64,000 bases of DNA, from positions 62,001 to 126,000 of the forward strand of contig NZ_CP100128.1 of the NCBI RefSeq assembly GCF_024207115.1, read 5' to 3'. The translations under genes and the position numbers were made by a program. This DNA comes from Chromobacterium sp. IIBBL 290-4. Its GTDB lineage: Bacteria; Pseudomonadota; Gammaproteobacteria; Burkholderiales; Chromobacteriaceae. Shown piece after piece: positions 36,735 to 45,285 of the stretch (positions are counted from its first letter, which is position 1; each line of letters starts with the position of its first letter). Under the pieces are notes generated by a model. That model was not told the origin of the DNA and did no database searches. It was given only the letters and a program-made list of their open reading frames with translations.

Positions 36735-37409
36735 ATGCAAATCTGGCTGGACACCATCGATCTCAATCTGATTCGCCACGCCCGCTCGCTTGGCATCTTG
36801 GCCGGCGTCACCACCAACCCGTCCATTTTGAGTTCGGCCGAGCGGCCGATAGAGGCCATCGCGGAGTCCATACTCGATACGCAGCAGGGGCCGCTGGCGA
36901 TGCAAGTCACCCGCGCCGACCTGGACGGCATATTGGCGCAAGCCAGAAACCTCGCCAGCCGGAGCTCGCGCATCGTCGTCAAGATTCCGGCCATCGGCGA
37001 TGGCTTCCGGGCCATGGCGATTTTGGAAAAAGAAGGCATCCCCACGCTGGCCACCACCATCTTCGAGGCCAGGCAGATCGTGCTGGCAGGGCTGATAGGC
37101 GCGCACTACGCCGCGCCTTATCTCAACCGCATCGAACAATCAGGCGGCGACATCGCCAAGCTGCTGGAGCAGTCGCAGCAGGCCCTGCAGCGCGCCGGCA
37201 GCCGAACCGAGATACTGGGCGCGGCGATCAAGACCCAGGAACAATTCATGCAATGCGCCTCGCGCGGCATCCATGCCGTCACCCTGCCGCCGGGGCTCTA
37301 TCAGCAGCTGTTCGCCTCCACCCCGGAGATAGACGGCTGTTTGCAGCGCTTCGCGCAAGCCTGGGAAAGCAATCGCCAGGCCTGCGGCAGCGAGTGGTTT
37401 CAGGTCTGA
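36735..37409 (+). CDS. Transaldolase/fructose-6-phosphate aldolase family protein
   Basis: The 224-residue protein has the small-transaldolase (TalC/FSA) motifs: MQIWLDTIDLNLIRHA, GVTTNPSIL, and the Schiff-base Lys in IVVKIPAIGDGFRAMAIL, then TTIFEARQIVLAGLIGAHYAAPYLNR. It probably reversibly splits or transfers a three-carbon unit from a sugar phosphate. Length matches the short FSA/TalC type (about 220) rather than TalB. No sugar operon surrounds it. Confidence 0.87.
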   Translation: MQIWLDTIDLNLIRHARSLGILAGVTTNPSILSSAERPIEAIAESILDTQQGPLAMQVTRADLDGILAQARNLASRSSRIVVKIPAIGDGFRAMAILEKEGIPTLATTIFEARQIVLAGLIGAHYAAPYLNRIEQSGGDIAKLLEQSQQALQRAGSRTEILGAAIKTQEQFMQCASRGIHAVTLPPGLYQQLFASTPEIDGCLQRFAQAWESNRQACGSEWFQV

Positions 37410-37427
37410 GCCGGCGGGCCGGACGGC

Positions 37428-38540
37428 CTAAGGCGCCTCCTGCTCTTGCTTGAGCTCATGCAGATACGCCGACAAATCCAGGCCATCCTGGTAGAGCTCG
37501 GCGATCTGCCCCGCCGTCCCGCGCATCAGCTCGGCGATCTGCGTTTCCTGATGCGCGCTCAGGCCTATGTGCAAAAACAGTTTCTCCACCTTCGCGATCA
37601 TCTCCTCCATGATCGCCTCGGTCTGCCTATTGTTTTCCTCATAGCGGCGCTGGACCAACTCCAACACGGCGACCGCCCGCTCCACCACCTGCCGGCGCGC
37701 TTGAGAGGCTGTCAGCAGGCTTTCCGTGCCCAAAGAAGCCAGCCGGGATACGCAGCCGTCCAGCATCAGCGCCAGATTGTCGCGCAAGCGCCCCACTCGA
37801 TCGCTGTCCTGCCGGGGCAGGTTTTTCACCAACAAGGTGATTCCGCTGTCGTTTAACGCGCATTGCCCGCCCAGCTGCACGATTTTGTCTCCGCCCGCCA
37901 AATGGCCCAGCACATCGATCTCCACCTGGCTGATCGGTTCGCTCGTGCTGCGATATTGCGCGCCCTCCCCCTGCCGGATCATGATGCAGCCTTCCAGGCC
38001 GTACTCGACGCAGCCCTCCAGCAACAGCTCCGCCAATTGGGCGCTCCCCTTGCAATCAAAACTGCGCCGCAGCACCTGCATCACCACGCCCAGCTCGCCG
38101 TTGGCCACCATCGCGCCCATCGCCGTCTGCATCGCCGACTGCATATCGGACTCGTGCTGCCGCCGTTGACTGGCCTGGCTCAGGGCATGCGCCACCTTGG
38201 CCTGGATATCGGCCGGCCGGGCGGGCTTGCCGATGAAATCGCTGCCGCCGCAGTCATAGGCCTCCAGTTGGTCCTTCAAGGAGATTTCCGATGAGAGAAA
38301 CACCACCGGAACATGCTCTCCGCCCGGCAGCTCCCGCAACTGGCGGCAGGCATCAAAACCAGACAATCCTGGCATCAGGATATCCATCAGCACCAGTTCG
38401 GCGGGCTCGCGGGCGAATTCGGCCAGCGCCTGTTCGCCGCTGTCCGCCTCCCGCACCACGTACTGCCCCTGCAGCGAGGCCGCCGGCAACACCCGCGCAG
38501 TCGGGTCGTCATCGACGATCAGAATACGAGCAAGCTCCAT
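37428..38540 (-). CDS. Response regulator with uncharacterised C-terminal output
   Basis: The 370-residue protein (ATG at 38540, AGGGG 10 bases upstream) has an N-terminal receiver domain with acidic VDDDP (10-13), phospho-acceptor Asp53 (LVLMDILMPG) and the C-terminal Lys (IGKPARP). The remaining 240 residues contain no HTH, GGDEF or HD-GYP motif that I can see. They form a possible ligand domain (EGCVEYGLEGCIMIRQGEG) and a helical, coiled-coil end. The output is unknown. It is downstream of the hybrid kinase on the same strand. Confidence 0.88.
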   Translation of the reverse strand: MELARILIVDDDPTARVLPAASLQGQYVVREADSGEQALAEFAREPAELVLMDILMPGLSGFDACRQLRELPGGEHVPVVFLSSEISLKDQLEAYDCGGSDFIGKPARPADIQAKVAHALSQASQRRQHESDMQSAMQTAMGAMVANGELGVVMQVLRRSFDCKGSAQLAELLLEGCVEYGLEGCIMIRQGEGAQYRSTSEPISQVEIDVLGHLAGGDKIVQLGGQCALNDSGITLLVKNLPRQDSDRVGRLRDNLALMLDGCVSRLASLGTESLLTASQARRQVVERAVAVLELVQRRYEENNRQTEAIMEEMIAKVEKLFLHIGLSAHQETQIAELMRGTAGQIAELYQDGLDLSAYLHELKQEQEAP

Positions 38541-38565
38541 AACTTTCCCCTTCTGGAAAAGGTTG

Positions 38566-41500
38566 CTAGGCATCCGGCGCCTGGTCGATCAAGGGCGTGG
38601 CGAACAGGCTGCGAACCAGATGCTGCAAATCCTGAAACTCTTTTTTCACTCGACAAAATTGGTCACGATCCAATACGCCGTCATTTCTCGCATGATTCAA
38701 TGCCTCAGTGAGCACCGCTGTCAATGGCGCCGCGCCCAAAGACCCGGCAACCCCTTTCATTCTATGCAAGGCCTTGACAAGCTCGTCCGCCCGCTCCAAT
38801 AGACAAGCCTGCTGCAAGTGTTCGATATCGTCCGCATGATGGGCGGCGAAGCTCTTGAATAAGGATTCGATCACCAGGGCGTCGCCATCGGTCAGCTCCA
38901 GCAGTCTAGCCCAATCCACCTCCCGCGCCTGCGCCAGCCTCCCCAGCATGGGATGGGCTTGCCAGCCCGCCGCTTCGACTCTCGCGACGCCGCCCGCCAG
39001 ATCCTCCGCGGCCAACTGGCCATGCTTGCCGATCACCGCCAGCAAGGAGGCGATATCGATGGGTTTGGCGACGAAGTCGCTCATCCCGGCCTGCAGGCAG
39101 CGCTTTCTGTCCTCGGCGAACACGCTGGCCGTCAGCGCGATGATGGGAATCTGCAAACTATAAGGCGGGCTGCGCAAAAGACGCGTGGCATCCAGCCCAT
39201 CCAGCACCGGCATTTGCACGTCCATCAGGATCAAGTCGTACTTTTCCGTCTGGCATTTGCGCAACGCCTCCTCCCCGCTCTGCGCGGCATCCACAACCAT
39301 GCCGTGAGACTTCAACAACTGCGCCAACAGGTCCAGATTCAGCTCGATATCGTCCACCGCCAGAATCCGCAGGGCTGGCAATTTGGCCGTGGGCGCCACG
39401 ACGCTCGCGGCTGGCGGTTCGGCCTGGGCCGCCTGCGTCAAAATCGGGGGCATGGGCAATTCAAACCAGAAGCAACTGCCCAAGCCATAATCGCTATTGA
39501 CGCCGATCCGTCCCCCCATCGCCTCCACGAGCGCCCGGCACAAGGCCAAGCCCAATCCGGTGCCGCCATATTTGCGGGTGATGGAGTCATCGGCCTGCAC
39601 AAAGGGCTGAAACAAGTCCGCGATCTGCGCTTCGCTCAAGCCTATGCCGCTATCCTGAACTTCAAAGCGCAACAGCCTCTCTCCAGAATCGGCGACGCGC
39701 TCCCCGGCGCACAGGCAAATCGCGCCCGCATGCGTGAACTTGGCGGCATTGCTGGCCAGATTGCTCAAAATCTGGGTCAGCCTCACCTTGTCCGCCTCAA
39801 TAACCTCCGGCAGGCCCGGCGCCAGCAAAACGCGCACGCTGACAGGCTTGCCGCCGATTTTGTCCTGGGTCAGCTTGGCGGCAAAATCCATCAGGCCGGC
39901 CAGATCGACCGCCACCCGCTCCAGCGCCAGCTTGCCGGACTCGAATTTGGAATAGTCCAGGATGTCGTTGATCAACTCGAGCAGATGCTTGGCTGCCGCG
40001 TCAATGGTTTGGGCATAATCCCGCGCCTCGGATGCGGCCAGTTCCTCCATCAACAGCTGGGAAAAGCCTATCACCGCATTGAGCGGCGTGCGGATTTCAT
40101 GGCTCATCATCGCCAGAAACTGGCTCTTCGCCCGCATCGCCGCCTCCGCCTGCTCCTTGGCCTGGGTCAGCGCCTGGGTGCGGGCGTCCACCAGCATTTC
40201 CAGATTGGAACGATATAAAGCCAACTCCTGATTCGCCCGGTTGATCTCGGTGGTGTCTTCAATAAAGAAAAGATAGCTGGATACCTGGCCGGAAGCCTCT
40301 TGCAAAGGCGATGCCTGAATCTGCCACTCCCGCCACTCCTGACGGCTTCGCCTTACCCGCATGGGCGTCGTCCAGCTCTCGCTCTCAGGCCGGTCCCCGG
40401 CGCGCAAGCGCATCGCCTCGTCAAAAATGGACAGCTTGGCATTTTCCAGCACGGTCTCCTCCGGCCAGCCACCCTGCTTCCGGAAAGCGGCATTGCAAAA
40501 GATGATGTTGCCGCGCAAATCGGTAATCACCACCCCGACCGTGCTTTGCTCCAGCGCCATGGACAACTGGCGGGTCAAGTGCTTCTGGCGCTCGATTTCG
40601 CTCTGATCGCGCGCGAAAACCACGACATGCTCGCGCCCTTCGCAATCGCATTTGGCCAAAGCGATTTCCACCGGCACCGGCGTCCCGCTCTTGTTGACGA
40701 AGAATATTTTCCGCCCGGCCCCCATCGGCCTCCCGGCTGACGCGCTGGCGAGGAATTGCGCGCGCCAGACGCCATGCTCCGCCCGGAAACCGTCTGGCAC
40801 CAGGCTTTCAACCCTCATCGCCAACAACTCCGCCCTGGCATAGCCGAATATTTCGGCAGCCTCTTCCCTGGCGTCGACGATGCGCCCCGACGCATCCACC
40901 AGCAACATGCCGTCTGGGGCGATATCCAGCAGATGGCGCGCCTTGATGCGCAGCATGCCGGCCTCTGCTCCTGCTGCGCCATCCTGCAGGCACCCAGCAA
41001 TTTGGCTGTCCAGGCGCAGCGCGCCTTGCGCGTCCCGCTCTGCGACCGTCTCCACGCCGCACCAACGCCACGCGCCGGAAAGGGTTTGGTTCCCCAAGAA
41101 CAATTTCCGGCCGTCAAGCGAGGGCAGGTCCTCCCGCAGCAAGCATGAGCCGGCCTCCGGCCAAACCGCCATCATGCGCTTGCCGCAATGCTCGCCATCG
41201 TCTCTATCATCCAGCGCGGCCAATATCGCCTCCGCCTCGGCATCCACTATCGCCTTGCCCTCAGCGCCGCCCTGGGCCATCCGCCCCGCGCTTTGCGTTA
41301 CGTCCGCCACCCAGGACGCATCAAGCAAGCGTCCAGCGTCGCAGCAGGCCGTTTCCGCCAGCAAGTCCGCCAGCCGACCGGCCAAGCGCAGCAAAAAGCC
41401 GTCCCAAGCCCGGCAATGCCCGGCAGGCCGTCCCCGCGGGGCAGGCGCCGCCACACCGCCGCTCGTTTGAAACCATTGCCGCCACGCTCGTCCCCCGCTC

Positions 41501-42744
41501 TCTTGGCTCGCCCTGGCGTCGGCCTCGCCGCGCAACAGGCATAAGCAAGCCTCCTCCGCGCGGATGCTCAGCACGCCGGCGATAGCGTCATCCTGTCGAT
41601 CCGGTTCGGCGCCAAACAAAGCATCCGTCACGGATACCTTCGCCATCTGGGCCTCGCTCCAGCGCTCCACTCCGCTCAAGGCGTTTCTGTTCAACACATG
41701 CCCGCCGGCGGCCAAACGCCGCTCTCTCTGGCGCAAAAACACGGCATCGGCATCGAATACCCGCAGCAGCCAGGGTGCCAGAAAGCGCCAGGCCTGCGCC
41801 AAGCCCCCCGCCTTCTCCACCCACTGCCTGACCTCCCGCCAATCCCGCTCCAGCCCTTGCAAGGCCGCCTGCCATTGCGCCTCATCCCTGTCCGCCAGCG
41901 CCGACATATGGCTGTCCGCCAGTTCGCGCGCGCGCATCAACTGGCGCAACCTGGGCTGGCAAGGCTCAAGCGATGATGCCAGCACGCAGCCCCAGGCCCG
42001 GTCATTCAGGAATAAAGGCAAGGTCAGGCACGCGCGCGCATCGGCAGCGCAAGGGAAGGGAAAATCGTCCGGCTCCGCGCCGCGCAAAAAGCCGCAGGAG
42101 ACGTCGGCCTCGCTCGCGCCCGGCATGGCCAACAAGGGAATGGGAGACGACATCCGGTCCGCCACCAGACGCCAGGGAAGATGCCGCGCCAGATCGATGG
42201 CGGCCGCCCCTCGCCAAGCCCCCAAATAGCTGTCGCGTAGAGAGAGCGCCCGCAACTCGGCCTCGACCCACACGCCGTCTTCGGCGTCGAGCCGGCAGTA
42301 AATGAACCGCTGAAATGGCAAGATCGCCGCCAATCGCGACAACAAGGCTTCGGCCTCCAGCCCATTTTCATTCGGATAAGCCAGCTGCTCCAGCCCTTCG
42401 GGATAAGATTGCCGCGCGGGCAACCACTCCACGAGCGTAATCCCTTCTTGCCGCCAGATCGCCACATCGGCGGGGCCATTGCCATCCCAATACCCATCCG
42501 GCAAAAACACCGCGCCCTGCGGTCTTTTGGAATCGATGCGGCCGGAGACAAAGGAAAAATCAAAAGGCTTGCCCAGCCAGCTGTCCGGCGCTTCGCCGAG
42601 CGTCTCATGAAGATTGGCGGAAACATGGGTCACCCTGCCCGAGCTATCCAGCAGCGCGCATACGCCATAGGCTTGCATCTGAGCCGTTGGAACCGGTTCT
42701 CTCACATTTCCCTCGGGCTTGGGTGGATCGGCATCGACATGCAT
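38566..42744 (-). CDS. Large hybrid histidine kinase with PAS, REC and Hpt domains
   Basis: The 1392-residue cytosolic protein has a PAS-like N-terminus, a poorly conserved middle (GAF-like) and a PAS domain near 600-720 (DGMLLVDASGRIVDAREEA). A second PAS is near 740-850 (TDLRGNIIFCNAAF). HisKA follows with His882 (MMSHEIRTPLN), then HATPase (NLASNAAKFTH, DSGIGL, GGTGLGLALCRAL), a receiver (LILMDVQMPVLDG) and a C-terminal Hpt (ALHRMKGVAGSLGA). It can run a full phosphorelay. It probably feeds the regulator encoded 25 bases downstream. No transmembrane segment is evident. TATAAT lies 2 bases before the ATG, so the transcript may be nearly leaderless or the true start further in. Confidence 0.9.
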   Translation of the reverse strand: MHVDADPPKPEGNVREPVPTAQMQAYGVCALLDSSGRVTHVSANLHETLGEAPDSWLGKPFDFSFVSGRIDSKRPQGAVFLPDGYWDGNGPADVAIWRQEGITLVEWLPARQSYPEGLEQLAYPNENGLEAEALLSRLAAILPFQRFIYCRLDAEDGVWVEAELRALSLRDSYLGAWRGAAAIDLARHLPWRLVADRMSSPIPLLAMPGASEADVSCGFLRGAEPDDFPFPCAADARACLTLPLFLNDRAWGCVLASSLEPCQPRLRQLMRARELADSHMSALADRDEAQWQAALQGLERDWREVRQWVEKAGGLAQAWRFLAPWLLRVFDADAVFLRQRERRLAAGGHVLNRNALSGVERWSEAQMAKVSVTDALFGAEPDRQDDAIAGVLSIRAEEACLCLLRGEADARASQESGGRAWRQWFQTSGGVAAPAPRGRPAGHCRAWDGFLLRLAGRLADLLAETACCDAGRLLDASWVADVTQSAGRMAQGGAEGKAIVDAEAEAILAALDDRDDGEHCGKRMMAVWPEAGSCLLREDLPSLDGRKLFLGNQTLSGAWRWCGVETVAERDAQGALRLDSQIAGCLQDGAAGAEAGMLRIKARHLLDIAPDGMLLVDASGRIVDAREEAAEIFGYARAELLAMRVESLVPDGFRAEHGVWRAQFLASASAGRPMGAGRKIFFVNKSGTPVPVEIALAKCDCEGREHVVVFARDQSEIERQKHLTRQLSMALEQSTVGVVITDLRGNIIFCNAAFRKQGGWPEETVLENAKLSIFDEAMRLRAGDRPESESWTTPMRVRRSRQEWREWQIQASPLQEASGQVSSYLFFIEDTTEINRANQELALYRSNLEMLVDARTQALTQAKEQAEAAMRAKSQFLAMMSHEIRTPLNAVIGFSQLLMEELAASEARDYAQTIDAAAKHLLELINDILDYSKFESGKLALERVAVDLAGLMDFAAKLTQDKIGGKPVSVRVLLAPGLPEVIEADKVRLTQILSNLASNAAKFTHAGAICLCAGERVADSGERLLRFEVQDSGIGLSEAQIADLFQPFVQADDSITRKYGGTGLGLALCRALVEAMGGRIGVNSDYGLGSCFWFELPMPPILTQAAQAEPPAASVVAPTAKLPALRILAVDDIELNLDLLAQLLKSHGMVVDAAQSGEEALRKCQTEKYDLILMDVQMPVLDGLDATRLLRSPPYSLQIPIIALTASVFAEDRKRCLQAGMSDFVAKPIDIASLLAVIGKHGQLAAEDLAGGVARVEAAGWQAHPMLGRLAQAREVDWARLLELTDGDALVIESLFKSFAAHHADDIEHLQQACLLERADELVKALHRMKGVAGSLGAAPLTAVLTEALNHARNDGVLDRDQFCRVKKEFQDLQHLVRSLFATPLIDQAPDA

Positions 42745-42840
42745 CCATTATAGGAAACCACAAGGGTGTTACACCGATGCCATGATGCCGGGACAATCCG
42801 CCGGCCTCGATATATAGTCGGAATAATATGAACCCATCGC

Positions 42841-42852
42841 AAGGCGCGCCTT
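42841..42852. other. Palindrome over the RBS of the DUF4440-like gene
   Basis: AAGGCGCGCCTT is a perfect 12-base palindrome immediately before the ATG at 42854. It covers the position of the ribosome-binding site and could fold the leader or bind a dimeric protein. Confidence 0.5.
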
Positions 42853-42853
42853 C

Positions 42854-43222
42854 ATGTCCGATATCCTGACGGTATTGCTTGAACAAGAAACCATGGTCTG
42901 GCAGGCGTTGCGGGATGGCGACGCGCAAGCAGATCAACGCTGCCTGGCTGACGAATTCCTGGGCGTATACGCCAGCGGCTTCAGCGACAAGGCCGGCCAC
43001 GCCGCGCAATTGGCCAATGGCCCCACCGTGGCATTTTTCCAGTTAAGCCAAGCCCGCGCCATCCATCTGGGGCCGGACTGCTGGCTGCTCAGCTACCTGG
43101 CCGAATGGCGGCGCCCCGGGCAAAGCGCTGCCCAGCGCACGCTGATCAGCTCGATCTGGAAGCAAGAGGAAACATGGCGGAACCTTTTCAGCCAGGACAC
43201 GGATATGGCGACAAATGCCTGA
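42854..43222 (+). CDS. NTF2-like/DUF4440 small protein
   Basis: The 122-residue protein has the SnoaL/DUF4440 pattern: ETMVWQALRDGDAQADQRCLADEFLGVYASG, then SQARAIHLGPDCWLLSYLAEWRR and SSIWKQEETWRNLFSQDT. These cone-shaped folds are enzymes or binding proteins; no function can be assigned. It is divergent from the hybrid kinase. Confidence 0.82.
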   Translation: MSDILTVLLEQETMVWQALRDGDAQADQRCLADEFLGVYASGFSDKAGHAAQLANGPTVAFFQLSQARAIHLGPDCWLLSYLAEWRRPGQSAAQRTLISSIWKQEETWRNLFSQDTDMATNA

Positions 43223-43362
43223 ACGGCGCATCCGCTCCCGCTCCAGATCAAGACTGGATTTTTATCCAAATTTAATGCGCCGGTTGCGAATTTGGATACG
43301 GAATTGATGGCCGCAACCTTACAGTGACAGCGTCGGCATTCGACATTCACAAGGGGTTTTCC

Positions 43363-43590
43363 ATGTACGCTATCGACCAGCAATCTGGGCTGCCTCCCGA
43401 ACCGGAGCCTGGAAGTCGTCATTCCCTGCTGCACTTCCTCACGCACGAGCGCCGCTGCTGGCGCCGACTGGCCTACTGGCTAAAGCAGTTCAACTGCGAA
43501 TCCGCTCCCCCCCCTCGCTGCTACGCCTGGCGAGCCGCCCCCGAAGACAAAGAAGACCAAGCGGACCGATCCTGCGAATCGCATGGCTGA
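43363..43590 (+). CDS. Small hypothetical protein (75 aa)
   Basis: AAGGGG lies 7 bases before ATG. The protein is charged with a Trp/Arg-rich middle (THERRCWRRLAYWLKQF) and a polar C-terminus. I do not recognise it and it may not be a real gene. Confidence 0.4.
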   Translation: MYAIDQQSGLPPEPEPGSRHSLLHFLTHERRCWRRLAYWLKQFNCESAPPPRCYAWRAAPEDKEDQADRSCESHG

Positions 43591-43842
43591 AACAGCCTGC
43601 GGCGGCGAGGAGAATCAGGCTTCGCTCCTCGCCCGAAGACTTCCACCCTCTGCTCCATGAAGGCGTATTGCCATCGCTTCCAACCTGCCGCATCGCCGCC
43701 GCGCGCCCGGCGCATGAAACAGCCCGATGGGCGCGATCACAAATACAGCAGACCCGCTTGCCGCGCAAACAAACCGGGCATGGCGCCTGCACACTTGCCA
43801 TGGCAGGCACGCAGGCTTGATCGACACGCCTAGGCGCGCCGA

Positions 43843-44199
43843 TTACATGCCGTCCCTGAGCGGCCCCGGCGGCAGATACGCCTGGAGCCGCTGCAGAGCC
43901 AAAGTGCCCGCCACCAGAAACAGCAAAGCCGCCAGACTCCACTTCAGCCACTTGAAGCGCCAAGTGATCAACCACGCGATCAGGCAAGCAATACTGGCGA
44001 GATAGGGCAAGAATTGCGCAAACAGCGAGATGACTCCGTAGTACTGCGGCAGTTTCGGATTCATATAGCCTATGCCTATCCAAAACAGGACAAAACCGTA
44101 AAAGCCCCAACCGAATGCGACGCAAAACAGCGTAAGCAAAATACGCAGCGCCAGCCCTCGCCCCTCGACACAAGCCTTTTCCGCACCTTCCGACGACAT
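43843..44199 (-). CDS. Hypothetical membrane protein (118 aa)
   Basis: The protein has three hydrophobic segments (ILLTLFCVAFGWGFYGFVLFWIGIGY; LFAQFLPYLASIACLIAWLITW; LAALLFLVAGTLALQRL). The family is unknown. It is the last of three small membrane genes on the minus strand. The 252-base stretch to its right on the map (43591-43842) holds no gene I can support. Confidence 0.7.
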   Translation of the reverse strand: MSSEGAEKACVEGRGLALRILLTLFCVAFGWGFYGFVLFWIGIGYMNPKLPQYYGVISLFAQFLPYLASIACLIAWLITWRFKWLKWSLAALLFLVAGTLALQRLQAYLPPGPLRDGM

Positions 44200-44246
44200 T
44201 CACACCTCACCTTCAACACAAGCCATCCGCGCGGGCGGGCGGGCCT

Positions 44247-44726
44247 TCAAACAACATCAGACCGCTCATCCCCATCGTTTAAAATCGCGCTGCCCGCCAG
44301 GCAGGCCCCGCCAAGGAATAGGCAAATCATCGATGTCGCAATCAGAAAGAGATTCACCTCGCCGCAACGGCCGCACACGCTGGACAAGGTTTCCGGCCGC
44401 CAATGCGCCAAAGGCGCAAAGCTCAAGCCGCGCGCGACCAGCAGCGCGCCCGCCAAACCTAACACCGCGCGTTCGCCGGTCAGCCGCGCCATCCATCCCG
44501 CCCGGGAAAAGGCATAAGCCGCGATCAAGGACAAACAGGCCGCGATGATTACGCAAGTGACGGCGGGATACCAATGGCCCATCTCCGCCATCGCCACCAA
44601 CTCGGCAGGCGCGCCAAAGTAGGCATACCAGGCGGGGCCACCCGCAATAATCGCCAAGTGCAAAACTGCGCCGATTGCTGCGACGACGCCGGCAAGCTCC
44701 ACCCAGCGCTGAACTGGTTTTGTCAT
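44247..44726 (-). CDS. Four-helix membrane protein, tandem copy A
   Basis: The 159-residue protein starts at ATG 44726, after GAGG and just beyond the stop of the upstream copy. It contains FGAPAELVAMAEMGHWYPAV and four hydrophobic helices. It is clearly related to the product of 44737-45207, so the pair arose by duplication. Function unknown. Confidence 0.75.
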   Translation of the reverse strand: MTKPVQRWVELAGVVAAIGAVLHLAIIAGGPAWYAYFGAPAELVAMAEMGHWYPAVTCVIIAACLSLIAAYAFSRAGWMARLTGERAVLGLAGALLVARGLSFAPLAHWRPETLSSVCGRCGEVNLFLIATSMICLFLGGACLAGSAILNDGDERSDVV

Positions 44727-44736
44727 CACCCGCCTC

Positions 44737-45207
44737 TCATTTCCATCCATGCGGCGTACGGTGTCCCAGCGGCCGAGCTTGTCCGTGGACATGAGCCATC
44801 CCGAGCAAATAGCCCAGTCCCGCGACTAGCCAGACCACAGCGGCGGCGATCTCGAAAACGCTGATCAACTCCGGACGCCAAACAAACAGGGGCACCACCA
44901 GCACGGCCCTAAGCGAAGCGGCCGCGCCGATGGCGCCCAGCCCCAACCGAAGCAAGGGCAGCCGCGGCAAACGTCCCAGCGCGGAATAGGCATAGGCCGC
45001 GCACAAGGCCATCGCTCCCGCGATCAAGACCGCGCCGACCGGCGCCAGCCAAGTGCCCTGTTCCGCCGAGCGCACCATCTCGAGAGGCGCGCCAAAAAAG
45101 CGATACCACCGCGGCCCGGCCGGCAAGGCCGCCAAATGAATGGACGCGCCGATCAAGGCGATGCCCGCCGCCAGATGCAGCCAAGCTCTCGCCAGCTTGC
45201 CTCCCAT
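44737..45207 (-). CDS. Four-helix membrane protein, tandem copy B
   Basis: The 156-residue protein starts at ATG 45207 (GGAG about 9 bases upstream). FGAPLEMVRSAEQGTWLAPV aligns with FGAPAELVAMAEMGHWYPAV of its neighbour, and AYAYSALGRL with AYAFSRAGWM. It has four hydrophobic helices and a His-containing end. Function unknown. Confidence 0.75.
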   Translation of the reverse strand: MGGKLARAWLHLAAGIALIGASIHLAALPAGPRWYRFFGAPLEMVRSAEQGTWLAPVGAVLIAGAMALCAAYAYSALGRLPRLPLLRLGLGAIGAAASLRAVLVVPLFVWRPELISVFEIAAAVVWLVAGLGYLLGMAHVHGQARPLGHRTPHGWK

Positions 45208-45224
45208 TGCCCATGCTCCGCCCA

Positions 45225-45254
45225 AAAAAATACCCCCATCATAACGATGGGGGC
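45225..45254 (-). terminator. Terminator of pnp
   Basis: CCCCCATC-ATAAC-GATGGGGG; on the minus strand it is followed by TATTTTTTT. It lies 32 bases beyond the pnp stop and ends the rimP-pnp operon. Confidence 0.92.
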
Positions 45255-45285
45255 ATCTGCGTGACAACTGCGGGCGAAGGCTGGC

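Noticed and set aside
43591..43842. Possible small gene in this gap
   Set aside because: Short frames exist on both strands but none has an RBS or coding-like codon use.
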